A stretch of 64,000 nucleotides of DNA. It comes from Actinopolymorpha alba DSM 45243. GTDB lineage: Bacteria; Actinomycetota; Actinomycetes; Propionibacteriales; Actinopolymorphaceae. The stretch is from NCBI RefSeq assembly GCF_000373925.1, contig NZ_KB892709.1, forward strand, positions 76,259 to 140,258, written 5' to 3'. A program made the position numbers and the translations under genes. Of the stretch, positions 1-7,520 are shown one piece after another (the first letter of the stretch is position 1; each line of letters begins with the position of its first letter). Under the pieces are notes generated by a model. That model searched no databases. It was given only the letters and a program-made list of their open reading frames with translations, and was not told the DNA's origin.

Positions 1-2
1 CC

Positions 3-572
3 TTCTTCCGTGCGGTCGTGTTCACTCCGTTCGTGCTCGGGGTCGCGGTGGTCGGCCTGCTCTTCGGCTACCTCTTCGACCCCGCGGTCGGGCTGATCAA
101 CGGCATCCTGAACGGGGTCGGGCTGCCGAAGGTCGACTGGCTGACCACCCAGCCGCAGGCCTGGATCACGATCGTGATCATGACAATCTGGTGGACGATC
201 GGCTTCAATGCGGTGATTTTCCTGGCCGGGTTGCAGGGCCTGCCCGGAGAGCTGTACGAGGCGGCGGAGCTGGATGGTGCCGGCCGGTGGGCGAGGTTCC
301 GCTTCGTCACCGTGCCGGGCCTCCGCAATGTCTTCCTGTTCGTGGTGACGACAACCATTCTTGCCAGCGCGAACCTGTTCGGACAGCCGTACATCTTGAC
401 CAAGGGGGGCCCGGGCGACAGCACCACGACGGCGATCATGGCGATGACCAACGAGGGCCTGCGCGGCTTCCGGATGGGCACCGCCGCGGCGATGAGCTAC
501 ATGCTGGCGCTGGCCCTGGCGATCATCTCCATCGCCAACTTCCTGATCATGCGGGAGCGCAAACCGTCATGA
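3..572 (+). CDS. Sugar ABC transporter permease, MalF type (5' end outside window)
   Basis: Inner-membrane permease of a carbohydrate ABC importer (binding-protein-dependent, CUT1 type). The reading frame is open from the first bases of the window (FFRAVVFTPF), so the real start lies upstream and only the C-terminal ~190 residues are visible. Seen: several hydrophobic segments and the cytoplasmic EAA loop (EAAELDGAGRWARFRFVTVP) that couples to the ATPase. It overlaps the next permease by an ATGA motif, so the two are translationally coupled. The solute-binding protein and probably the first membrane segments are off the window. The substrate cannot be told from the permease; glycosidase genes at the far end of the window suggest a plant-type sugar only weakly. 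Confidence 0.93.
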   Translation, partial: FFRAVVFTPFVLGVAVVGLLFGYLFDPAVGLINGILNGVGLPKVDWLTTQPQAWITIVIMTIWWTIGFNAVIFLAGLQGLPGELYEAAELDGAGRWARFRFVTVPGLRNVFLFVVTTTILASANLFGQPYILTKGGPGDSTTTAIMAMTNEGLRGFRMGTAAAMSYMLALALAIISIANFLIMRERKPS

Positions 573-1483
573 CGACGACCAAGTCGATCACCAGCAGTCG
601 ATCCGGCGCCGACTCGTCCGCCGAGCCCGGCGGGCGAGCTCGCCGCCGGCGGGCCCACTCCCGGACCAGTGTGGGGCCGCTGACCTACGTCGCAATGACA
701 GCGATCTCGTTGATCTTTGTGCTGCCGCTGCTGTGGATGCTGCTCACCACGTTCAAGACCGAGTCCGACGCCCGCTCGATCCCGATCCGGGTCATGCCCA
801 GCGAATGGACGCTACGGGCGTACACGGTGATCTTCGACGACCCCGCGAACCCGGTCTACACCTGGTTGTTCAACTCGCTGGTAGTCGCAGTGCTGCACAT
901 GCTGCTCAACCTGGTGGTAGCGGCGATGGCGGCCTACGCGTTGTCCCGGATGCGCTTCGCCGGCCGGAATCTGCTCTTCGGCGTACTGATCGCCACGCTC
1001 TTCGTCCCCGGCTTCATCTTCTTCATGCCGAACTACCTCACGATGAGCACGCTCGGCTGGCTGGACAGCTATTGGGCACTGGTGGTGCCGGGTGCGGCGG
1101 GCGCGTTCGGCGTCTTCTTCCTCCGCCAGTTCTTCCTGTCGATCCCGCGCGAGCTGGAGGAGAGCGCCCTGATCGACGGCGCGAACTCGTGGACGATCTT
1201 CACCCGGATCGTGCTGCCGCTCTCGAAGCCCGCGTTGGTGACGCTCGCGGTGCTGAGCTTTCTCGGCTCGTGGAACGACTTCGTCTGGCCGGTGTTCGTG
1301 CTGTTCAGCCCGGACAAGATGACGCTGGCACCCGGCCTGGCGACGCTGCAGGGCGCATACACCACCGACTATCCCGTGGTGATGGCCGGGGCGACCGTGG
1401 CCGCCGTCCCAGTGTTGATCTTGTACGTCGTGGTGCAGCGCTACGTGATCGAGGGCGTCGCCAACAGCGGCCTGAAGGGCTGA
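569..1483 (+). CDS. Carbohydrate ABC transporter permease, MalG type
   Basis: Second permease of the CUT1 sugar importer, 304 residues, a normal length. The start is the ATG inside the ATGA overlap with the upstream permease. An Arg/Ser-rich cytoplasmic N-terminus (about 40 residues) precedes six predicted membrane segments. The EAA loop is present (EESALIDGANSWTIFTRIVL), followed by the LSFLGSWNDFVWP segment typical of MalG proteins. As is usual for CUT1 operons no ATPase gene follows, so a shared MsiK-type ATPase elsewhere is likely (inference). The operon ends here; two hairpins follow. Confidence 0.95.
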   Translation: MTTTKSITSSRSGADSSAEPGGRARRRRAHSRTSVGPLTYVAMTAISLIFVLPLLWMLLTTFKTESDARSIPIRVMPSEWTLRAYTVIFDDPANPVYTWLFNSLVVAVLHMLLNLVVAAMAAYALSRMRFAGRNLLFGVLIATLFVPGFIFFMPNYLTMSTLGWLDSYWALVVPGAAGAFGVFFLRQFFLSIPRELEESALIDGANSWTIFTRIVLPLSKPALVTLAVLSFLGSWNDFVWPVFVLFSPDKMTLAPGLATLQGAYTTDYPVVMAGATVAAVPVLILYVVVQRYVIEGVANSGLKG

Positions 1484-1493
1484 CCGCCTAAGG

Positions 1494-1533
1494 CACTGTG
1501 TCTCCTTACGGGCTACGCCACTAGGAGACAGTG
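1494..1533 (+). terminator. Hairpin just after the sugar permease operon
   Basis: A 13-nt left arm (CACTGTGTCTCCT) and an 11-nt right arm (AGGAGACAGTG) pair with one 2-nt bulge across a 16-nt loop, starting 11 nt after the stop codon. There is no U tract, as is common for actinobacterial terminators. Confidence 0.5.
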
Positions 1534-1600
1534 GGACGTTCGTGGCGAGTGCTGTACCCACCTGGGATGTGGAGCCGAGGACGAGTTCGACAAAGCCGCC

Positions 1601-1632
1601 CATGCCCCGGCCCGGTCGACGACCGGGGCATG
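1601..1632. repeat. Perfect 10-bp inverted repeat
   Basis: CATGCCCCGG and CCGGGGCATG are separated by 12 nt, about 120 bp after the permease stop. It may be a second termination hairpin. The rest of 1534-1825 contains no convincing gene on either strand. Confidence 0.45.
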
Positions 1633-1825
1633 GGACCGTTCAGCAACGCAGGGCTGTGGGCGATGTCCTCCGTCGGGTGATGCGCGACACTCGTCCGCCA
1701 ACGGATCTGCGACAGTGGAAAGCGTGGATCGCGCCATGGGCGGGCGTTGACTCGGCGACTCGACGGGATGCCCGGGGTCTCTCAATGGCTCACCGGTCGC
1801 CTTCGCGGGTGCCCGTTTCAGCGCG

Positions 1826-2377
1826 TCACTTCAGCAGAGCGCGATGTGCTGCTTCCGTGACAAGCTGTTGTGCGGTCGCTTCGGGTGTGAGCGCGGATGT
1901 GTCGAACCACCAGCCGACATCGCTGAAGTCCCGTCGCAAGTCGGCCTCGAGCTTGTGGTAGCCGTCGAACTCCCAACGCTCGCTGACTTCACGCGTCGCG
2001 TTGCGCTGCTGACAGACCTCCACCGTCGGTGCAAGGGTGACCAACCGGACTGGTCGCGGAGCCAGCAGGCCGACCAGGAATTCCAGCTCCGCAAGGTCTG
2101 TCACGAGCTGGTCGATCAGCACTGTGAAGCCGGAATCGATGAAGTTGTTGGCCAAGCCGCACAGATTCCGGTCACAGAGCTCCGCCTGCCGCCTCGCCTC
2201 GTTCACGGGCTCGCCCAGTCGCCAGACGCGACCGCTGAGGATCATCTCGTTCACATCGTCGGCTTTGATCCGAGCCGCTCGAGGCAGCAGCCGGGCGGCC
2301 AGCCCAGTCACCGTCGACTTCCCCGCCGCTGGCATCCCGGACACGATCACGCATCCTGGCAAGTCATCTGTGGTCAC
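1826..2377 (-). CDS. Small P-loop kinase (AAA_33 / phosphotransferase-like)
   Basis: A 183-residue P-loop protein of the nucleotide-kinase or chloramphenicol-phosphotransferase-like group. Walker A is GMPAAGKST at about residues 14-22, and a lid-like Arg-rich segment (QQRNATREVSERW) lies near residue 130. Such proteins phosphorylate small molecules or nucleotides; the substrate cannot be predicted. The start is a GTG with MTTDDLPG following. It is the first gene of the accessory island and the first of three different small P-loop kinases within about 7 kb. No operon partner is evident: the neighbours are an integrase remnant on the other strand and a gap. Confidence 0.8.
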   Translation of the reverse strand: MTTDDLPGCVIVSGMPAAGKSTVTGLAARLLPRAARIKADDVNEMILSGRVWRLGEPVNEARRQAELCDRNLCGLANNFIDSGFTVLIDQLVTDLAELEFLVGLLAPRPVRLVTLAPTVEVCQQRNATREVSERWEFDGYHKLEADLRRDFSDVGWWFDTSALTPEATAQQLVTEAAHRALLK

Positions 2378-2464
2378 GGGAACGATCGTGCCGAGGAGCC
2401 TCGCTAGGTAGCAACTGCTTATCGGCGCAGGCGCATCCTGAAGGTACCGAACTGGTGCATCGCG

Positions 2465-2851
2465 ATGCTGCGCGCAAGCCTTATGAATGGCGCTCAGTTG
2501 GACGAACCGATCTTTGCTGACTCGCGCGGGGGATATCGCGACCCGGCCAACGTCTGCCGCGACCTACGAGAGGCGCGCTCACCTGTAGGAGGGGAGACGC
2601 GCCAGGAGCTTGGACGCAGGCTCCCGAAGGTGCGGCGGTCGACCCGACTCACTCAGGCCGACACCGCGAATCGGCTGGGCTGGCCACAATCGCGGGTCAG
2701 CCTGCTCGAGACAGCCCGAGTGCGGCCTGACCTGACAGACGCGGCACTGCTACTGGACCTTGACCCACATGGACCGGGTTCGGCGGCCACCTCGACTGAG
2801 GCGCAGAACTGGCTACGGATACCTGGACGATCTGTAGTCACGCTGGAGTAG
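2465..2851 (+). pseudogene. Remnant of tyrosine integrase fused to an HTH segment (left copy)
   Basis: A 128-codon remnant. Residues about 13-38 (DEPIFADSRGGYRDPANV, then RDLREAR) match the middle of actinobacterial phage/ICE integrases, just ahead of the HxxR box. They run in frame into an XRE-type HTH segment (LTQADTANRLGWPQSRVSLLE) like the N-terminus of DUF5753-family regulators. All catalytic boxes are missing. After about base 2761 the similarity to the right copy (near 9.3 kb) stops and the frame runs on into unrelated sequence overlapping the 3' end of the GNAT gene. No ribosome binding site is convincing. It is probably not a functional gene. Confidence 0.7.
2553..2761 (+). repeat. 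Direct repeat, left copy (integrase/HTH segment)
   Basis: About 209 bp that align without gaps to 9312-9520 (constant offset 6759), with an estimated 90% identity by eye. It covers the junction between integrase and HTH coding sequence. The two copies bracket the cargo of the island. Confidence 0.8.
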
Positions 2852-3388
2852 GCCGTAGATGGCGCCGTCGTGGTAGGTGCCGTCGTCCTCCAGGGAGTGC
2901 GCCCGACGTAGGCCTTCTCGCTGGAATCCGAGTCCTTGTAGGAGCCGTACCGACCCGTGGTTGTCGGCGATCGTCTGCGCCTCGACGCGATTGAGCCGCA
3001 TCCTTGTGAACCCGAACCGGAGCATCGCGTCGAGCGCCTCTGTTGCGATCCCGCGGCCCCAGTAGTCGCGACGGAGGTCGTAACCGATTTCTGCTCGATG
3101 GTGGAATCTCTCCCAGGAGTTGAACCCAAAGAGTCCGATGGCCTGGGTACTGCCCGAGAACGTGACTGCCCAGTGGATCGCGGTCTGTGTCGAGTACTCG
3201 CGACGCAATCTGTCGATCAGGGCGGCGGCTTCCGTTACATCCTGCATCGGCTCGGAGTTGTACTTCTGGACCTCCGGATCGCTGCGCCAGACGAACAGAT
3301 CGGCAGCGTCGTCGGGCTCCAGCTCCCGTAGCACTACCCGCTCGCTCGTCAGCCTCGGAAACGTTGAGAAGTCGAAGATGTCAGTCAC
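2813..3388 (-). CDS. GNAT family N-acetyltransferase (RimJ/RimL-like)
   Basis: A 191-residue acetyl-CoA dependent acetyltransferase of the RimJ/RimL group. It begins with the typical PRLTSERVVLRELEPDDA strand, and the acetyl-CoA binding loop follows at RRDYWGRGIATEAL. The family acetylates N-terminal amino groups, aminoglycosides or small amines; the substrate here is unknown. The GTG at 3388 was chosen because AGGAGGG lies about 9 nt upstream; the frame is open further upstream but with no family similarity. Its last codons overlap the tail of the left integrase remnant on the opposite strand, a sign of rearrangement. Confidence 0.88.
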   Translation of the reverse strand: MTDIFDFSTFPRLTSERVVLRELEPDDAADLFVWRSDPEVQKYNSEPMQDVTEAAALIDRLRREYSTQTAIHWAVTFSGSTQAIGLFGFNSWERFHHRAEIGYDLRRDYWGRGIATEALDAMLRFGFTRMRLNRVEAQTIADNHGSVRLLQGLGFQREGLRRAHSLEDDGTYHDGAIYGLLQRDYRSSRYP

Positions 3389-3758
3389 TCTGCACGCCCT
3401 CCTGCCGCACCAATAGTGGATGAGAGTAGGGGTCCGTGCAGAGGGCCGGCCTGCGGCCTGCCGGCATCGCGGCGACGTTGCTGGCAGTGCGCGGCGTCCT
3501 TGGTCGTTGGCCCGTTTCACCCAATCAACAACGGCAGAGCGAGCGCAGGCAGTGCAAGGCCAGCATCGCCGCCGCCGTCGGCTGCAGGAGGCCTTGGTTG
3601 AAGGAGCGGCAGGGTTTGCTCGGTGTCCTGCATCGGGTCGCGGTGGTTGGCTGATCGTCGGCCTGGTGCTGCTCGTCGTTCGCCATCTGTCTGGGTCGAC
3701 TCGCGTCCAAAAGTGGGGGTTAGGTGTGGGTGTCCCCGCTGCCAGCCGGGTCAGGATG
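3389..3758. other. Gap without a supported gene
   Basis: About 370 bp between the GNAT start and the broken paralogue. Only GC-rich overlapping frames with no recognisable protein are seen. A short inverted repeat (GCCGGC around 3446 and 3467) is present. It presumably holds the GNAT promoter. Confidence 0.5.
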
Positions 3759-3899
3759 TCAGTCCAGCCAGGCAGCGTCGTCGAGGTTGGTGGTGAACTC
3801 GGCGGTCTGCCATGCGGTTCGTGTGTCGGCGCTGTAGTCGGACTGGTAGATGACTATGCGTCGCCCGTCGACGAGTCGTACGACATTGCCGGTGCCGCG
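3759..3899 (-). pseudogene. Truncated paralogue of the adjacent membrane-anchored protein
   Basis: Reading the minus strand gives about 46 residues ending in a stop (VIYQSDYSADTRTAWQTAEF, then TTNLDDAAWLD). This matches the C-terminus of the intact neighbour (VVIYRASDGSPDMTAW, then ELTTDLDKVTWLH). Upstream codons and the N-terminal membrane anchor are gone. About 105 bp further upstream a 44-bp segment is shared with the region upstream of the intact gene, so this is the decayed half of a tandem duplication. Confidence 0.7.
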
Positions 3900-4003
3900 A
3901 GAGTGACCTGGAGGGATCGGCCTGGAGGAGATACCAAGTTGTTGCCTGCGTTCATTGCGCGATCATGCCAGGTCGCCGGCCGACGTGGAGGCCGAATCGG
4001 CAG

Positions 4004-4047
4004 CTCGGAGGGTTCGCGGGTCTGGCCGGTGGCTTGGCTTGGTCCGG
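4004..4047. repeat. 44-bp direct repeat, copy 1 (upstream of broken paralogue)
   Basis: It begins CTCGGAGGGTTCGCGGG and recurs at 4637-4680 with three or four differences. Its position upstream of both gene copies shows the duplication unit was about 630 bp. Confidence 0.75.
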
Positions 4048-4051
4048 CGGC

Positions 4052-4588
4052 TTAGTGTAGCCAGGTCACCTTGTCGAGGTCGGTGGTGAGTTCGAGGGTG
4101 CTCCATGCCGTCATGTCGGGGCTGCCATCACTTGCTCGATAGATGACGACTTGGGTCTGCCCAAACTGCCGTTGCAGGTGGGTCGCGTCGCTCCTCGTAG
4201 AGCACAGCTCGCCCCTGCTGGTGGGGTCCTGCACGCAGAGCACGATGACAGGGAGACCGTCCTCGTATGCGCCTTCCTTGGGGAGGAAGTGCACGCTCCA
4301 GGACGAGGCCCGCTTGGTGGTGGTCTCGTCGTCGAGCGACATCGGGTCGGGGTCGTCGTCAAAGGTGCCGTAGTCGTACTCGCGGGCGAAGTCGTACCCG
4401 GCCGGAAGGCTTACCGGAAGAACTGGTCTCATCCCACTGACCCGGTTCAGTTCTTCCCGGACAACTTCGCGATCGCTCATGTCGGGCGGGCCTGGCCGAC
4501 CGATGTTCGAGATGACGCTACCGGCGGCGATTACGACGGCGGCGACACCAGCTATGGCCCATGGCGGTACCTGTCGAGTGGGGTTCAC
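4052..4588 (-). CDS. Membrane-anchored hypothetical protein
   Basis: 178 residues, no family recognised. A short basic N-terminus (VNPTRQVPPW) is followed by one hydrophobic helix (AIAGVAAVVIAAGSVISNIG) and an extracytoplasmic region of about 140 residues. That region is rich in Asp/Glu, with two cysteines (VLCVQ and GELCSTR) that could form a disulfide. The GTG start is chosen because it places the anchor at the N-terminus; the frame is open for another ~114 codons upstream but these look non-coding and overlap repeated DNA. A broken tandem paralogue lies directly downstream. The gene follows the Clp_N gene in the same direction after a structured 340-bp gap. Confidence 0.6.
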   Translation of the reverse strand: MNPTRQVPPWAIAGVAAVVIAAGSVISNIGRPGPPDMSDREVVREELNRVSGMRPVLPVSLPAGYDFAREYDYGTFDDDPDPMSLDDETTTKRASSWSVHFLPKEGAYEDGLPVIVLCVQDPTSRGELCSTRSDATHLQRQFGQTQVVIYRASDGSPDMTAWSTLELTTDLDKVTWLH

Positions 4589-4636
4589 GCGCTGATGATG
4601 ACACCTGGTCGGGCAGTCGGGAAGCGGCACCGAAGG

Positions 4637-4680
4637 CTCGGAGGGTTCGCGGGTTTGGCAGGTGGCCTGGCTTGGTCCGG
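4637..4680. repeat. 44-bp direct repeat, copy 2 (upstream of intact gene)
   Basis: Partner of 4004-4047, lying about 50 bp upstream of the GTG start of the membrane-anchored protein. It may contain its promoter. Confidence 0.75.
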
Positions 4681-4686
4681 GAGAGT

Positions 4687-4757
4687 GGGGGCCCGTAGCC
4701 TGTCCCGGCTCGGCGGGCAGCTTGCAGCCTGCCGCCAACCGTCCGCCGCGGGCCCCC
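4687..4757. repeat. Nested inverted repeats in the gap after the Clp_N gene
   Basis: Outer arms GGGGGCCCG (4687-4695) and CGGGCCCCC (4749-4757) pair perfectly. Inside lies a second imperfect hairpin (GGCGGGCAG with CTGCCGCC). It could act as terminator for the minus-strand Clp_N gene. No gene is supported in 4589-4932. Confidence 0.45.
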
Positions 4758-4932
4758 GGGCTTCGGGACCCGGACCAAGCGAGGTGGGTAAAGCCGCCGG
4801 CCCGCCCTAGCCACAGACCGGTGGCGGACGACAGTGCCGCGGAACAGTGATGGTCGTCAGTCTTCTGGCGGCGCTCTTCGCTGTGTTCGCGCCCAGCGGG
4901 TAGTTCCGACACGAGCCGATCCGCATTCAAGC

Positions 4933-5442
4933 TCAGGGAGCGTCAGAGGCGAGCGCGGCTTCGAGTCGTGCCATGTCGGTGCCGGCCGCGTTCGCTGCTG
5001 AGGCTAGGTGGTGGGGCCCCACATAGCCGCGGCGTGCCCAGTCGCGTGACTCCTCGATAACGCCGAGAAGGAGATGGCGAGGTGCTATGTCACCGCCTCG
5101 TTCACGTTGCGCAGCTTGCAGGCCAAGTCCGGCGATCATGCATGAGCGAGGAGTGAAGGGGATCGGGCCATCTGGGCTTGGACCGGGCTCCTCCTGGAGC
5201 TGGGCGAGAAAGAGGTCGCGTGTGATCCCGTGGGTCGCGAGCACGTCGGCGATCGCGGGCTCGGCGGCCATCAAGCCGAGCACGATGTGCTCGGTACCGA
5301 CGTGGTTGTCGTCCATGACGCGGGCCTCATGCAAGGCCTGCGAAAGGCACCGCTGAGCCGATGGACTGAGGTGGTCGCGGGCTTGGTTCGCAAGTGCCTC
5401 TGCCTCGGCGACGTAGCTTTCGGGTGCTGCTGGACCGGTCAT
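4933..5442 (-). CDS. Orphan Clp N-domain protein
   Basis: 169 residues made of a Clp_N (R) domain with two helical repeats (about residues 20-80 and 95-160). The first carries the typical ARVMDDNHVGTEHIVLGLMA segment. In ClpA/ClpC this domain binds substrates and adaptors, but here no AAA+ ATPase module is attached. Stand-alone Clp_N proteins are frequent in actinobacteria, where they may act as decoys, adaptors or regulator partners; the role is not established. A long palindrome 41-64 bp upstream is a likely operator, yet no regulator gene is adjacent. Confidence 0.8.
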   Translation of the reverse strand: MTGPAAPESYVAEAEALANQARDHLSPSAQRCLSQALHEARVMDDNHVGTEHIVLGLMAAEPAIADVLATHGITRDLFLAQLQEEPGPSPDGPIPFTPRSCMIAGLGLQAAQRERGGDIAPRHLLLGVIEESRDWARRGYVGPHHLASAANAAGTDMARLEAALASDAP

Positions 5443-5482
5443 CCCGGTACCTCCGATGCGGCGTTGAGCTCCTGTCCAGGGC

Positions 5483-5506
5483 GAGGTGATATCACGATAT
5501 CACCTC
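5483..5506. promoter_or_regulatory. Operator-like palindrome upstream of the Clp_N gene
   Basis: Two perfect 11-bp arms, GAGGTGATATC and GATATCACCTC, are separated by 2 bp, 41 bp upstream of the Clp_N start. The symmetry and AT-rich core are typical of a dimeric winged-helix repressor site (PadR- or GntR-like, inference). No regulator is encoded next to it. Confidence 0.65.
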
Positions 5507-5620
5507 ACTCTCAAGGTGCCTGGTCGATCATGGCGCCATCTCGCCCGCGGCGAGGCGAGCGCCGGCTGGACACCCGCCTGACGCTCCCGACCAGTTCCGG
5601 CCGAGCTCCGCAGGCGGCGT

Positions 5621-5700
5621 ACCCGGAACCTGTACAGGGCTGCAAGGCCAAGCCTGACGGTCGACACGTCGAGCCTTGCAGCCCTGTACAGAACCCGGGT
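5621..5700 (-). terminator. Long hairpin downstream of the PhyH gene
   Basis: Two 28-nt arms pair across a 24-nt loop. The innermost 19 pairs are perfect (CTGTACAGGGCTGCAAGGC on the left arm), followed by a 3-nt mismatch and six more pairs. It lies 80-160 nt after the stop of the minus-strand dioxygenase gene and could end its transcript. It is unusually long for a terminator. Confidence 0.5.
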
Positions 5701-5779
5701 GCGGGGCAAGCTGTCCGACCGACGGCAGAGAAGCCTCGAAGCTGAGGTTGCTGCTACGCCTCTTCAGCGCAGTCCGCTG

Positions 5780-6565
5780 CTAGGGCTCTTGGTCCGGGCA
5801 TCGGGAGATGAAGTCGGTGAGCATCATCCGGGGTGAGTCGAGTGCGTTCGGTGCCGCGACGTGGAGGATGCGTTGGTTCATCAGTATGACGTCGCCGGGT
5901 TGGCCGCAGAGTTCGACCACTCGAACGTGCGTGTCGTCGATGGTGGCTCCGTCATCGAGGTATCGGCGGAGCTGACCGCTGTTGGTGACGGGTTCGCGCC
6001 AAAGGTCGGCGAACCATGGGTAGTCGCGGGCGAGCTTGTCTTTCATCTTGCTGGTCTTCATGTGCCCGCCGGCTCGTTGGCAGAGTTGCCAGGTGATGCG
6101 GTGTGAGCCGGCTATGACCAGTGTTCCGCCGCCGCGCGGTCGAACGTCGTCGAGGAAGGTGAAGGCGACGAGTCCGGGCAGGACTTCTTCGGTGGACCAC
6201 GCGGTGGAGTCGACGTGCCATCGGGTCGCCGGTATCGCCCACTCGTGCTCTGGGTTTGGGAAGGTCACGAGCGGGCCGCCCCAGTGCTCAGGGGGGTTCC
6301 TCGCCGGTCCTAGCAAGTCGGTGATGGGCTCAGGTAGGTGTTCTCTCAGTTCGTCGAAGGCGCCTGTGCGCGTCAGCATCTTGAAGTGGACGCGTCCGTC
6401 GACGGTCTTCCAGGTCGTGGGGTCGTCTTGCTTCCGGCCGTGCATGATTGACAGGAAGGCCCACAGGCGGTCGCGCATCGCCAAGGCCTTGGCCGCCGGC
6501 ACCGTCTGGGGCAGTGAGAGCAGGCCGTGCAGCTCAAACTCTGAAATCTGCTCGTTGGTCAACAT
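5780..6565 (-). CDS. Phytanoyl-CoA dioxygenase (PhyH) family protein
   Basis: 261-residue Fe(II)/2-oxoglutarate-dependent oxygenase of the PhyH superfamily. The HxD metal motif is RWHVDS (about residue 117) and the distal histidine is in QRILHVAAPN (about residue 238), so all three facial-triad ligands appear present. A 2-oxoglutarate binding Arg is probably in the final SPRMMLTDF segment. Members hydroxylate acyl chains, antibiotics or small metabolites; the substrate is unknown. It is a single-gene unit in the island, read toward the long hairpin. A different PhyH gene lies near 36 kb; the two look only distantly related. Confidence 0.85.
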   Translation of the reverse strand: MLTNEQISEFELHGLLSLPQTVPAAKALAMRDRLWAFLSIMHGRKQDDPTTWKTVDGRVHFKMLTRTGAFDELREHLPEPITDLLGPARNPPEHWGGPLVTFPNPEHEWAIPATRWHVDSTAWSTEEVLPGLVAFTFLDDVRPRGGGTLVIAGSHRITWQLCQRAGGHMKTSKMKDKLARDYPWFADLWREPVTNSGQLRRYLDDGATIDDTHVRVVELCGQPGDVILMNQRILHVAAPNALDSPRMMLTDFISRCPDQEP

Positions 6566-6750
6566 CGCTCACTTCTCCTGGCTATGGCCGGACCGGCGAT
6601 GTGACCCCCGGACACAGCGAGTCACGTCGCGAGATCCGGCGAACCTGAATCTGGCGTGTGACTTCGGGTGTCGGCCCGAAGGCAGCACCGACACTACAGA
6701 TCGGAGCTTGTCGCTGCTACACGATTGCCTTCCGGTGAAGCACCAGCCAA

Positions 6751-6769
6751 CGTGCAACCCACGTGCAAC
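6751..6769. repeat. Repeat doublet 1 (CGTGCAAC x2, 11-nt period)
   Basis: CGTGCAAC at 6751 and again at 6762. The same arrangement recurs at 9054 and, with CGTGCCCC units, at 8193. It lies about 110 bp upstream of the next plus-strand gene. The rest of 6566-6879 shows no gene. Confidence 0.6.
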
Positions 6770-6879
6770 TAGTGCCGTATCAGGCAACGTTTGCCCCCTC
6801 GCGGCCCAGGGACGCGGGCCAGGGCTCGCCCCACCTTCATGGCCGCGCCGGACAGGCACGGCGCTGGAATGATGGCGGC

Positions 6880-7251
6880 ATGACGAGATTTGACGGTGTC
6901 CTGATCGAGTTCTGCCAGGGACAGTGGGGGGCGGACGAGACGATGGGACTCACGCTCTCGGTGTGGGGACGGACAGCCGACGGGCGGCGGTTCATCGAAG
7001 CTGATGCGCAGCGTCCGTTGGCCGGGCTCCAGGATATCGATCTACTCGTGGAGAACTGTGGCTGTCCCTTCGTCAGCGAGGACGGCAAGCAGGAGGCGAT
7101 CGACCTGCTGGCCGCGGCGTTTCCGGGCGCCGAGATCCGCTGCTACGAGCCGTCCGAAGCGGATGAATGCGAGCTAGAGGCGGCGGGAGCCGCCCTACTG
7201 TGGGAACACGAGATCACCTGGGCCTGGTGCGAGAACTGTTGTGCAAAATGA
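6880..7251 (+). CDS. Acidic hypothetical protein with Cys-rich tail
   Basis: 123 residues, no family recognised. The ATG start gives MTRFDGVLIEFCQGQWG. The protein is acidic, and its C-terminus ends in ITWAWCENCCAK; with ENCGCPF near residue 60 this gives a set of cysteines that could bind a metal. A -10-like AATGAT lies 6 nt before the ATG and no good Shine-Dalgarno is seen, so the mRNA may be leaderless. It probably belongs to the island cargo. The long open frame upstream of this ATG has no support. Confidence 0.55.
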   Translation: MTRFDGVLIEFCQGQWGADETMGLTLSVWGRTADGRRFIEADAQRPLAGLQDIDLLVENCGCPFVSEDGKQEAIDLLAAAFPGAEIRCYEPSEADECELEAAGAALLWEHEITWAWCENCCAK

Positions 7252-7520
7252 CTCCTGTTACCCGCCCGACCGCCGAGGTCACCCATCGCGGTCGGCATCG
7301 CCCCGGCCTCGTTCTCCCAACCGTGCAAACGTTGCCTGCCACAGCACTAGCAGCGAGACCGCGCTGGAAGATCTTGGGCCTTCAGCGGGCGGGCGAGCCG
7401 TCCTGGCAGCGTAAACGGGCCACCGGCGGACGGTCCCGGATGAGCGAGGATGGGTGCCTAATCCGTGTGTCGTTCGTTCGCACGGCAGCCGCCCCTGGTC
7501 AATAGCGACCTGTAAGCCGG

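Noticed and set aside
191-568. Long open frame upstream of the MalG-type permease start
   Set aside because: It is an Arg-rich shadow of the MalF-type gene in another frame; the ATGA overlap and the N-terminal sequence fix the start at 569.
812-1603. 263-codon open frame on the minus strand across the permease gene
   Set aside because: Antisense shadow caused by high G+C; His/Arg/Glu-rich composition, no domain.
1844-2407. 187-codon plus-strand frame over the first P-loop kinase
   Set aside because: Shadow of the minus-strand gene; no recognisable protein features.
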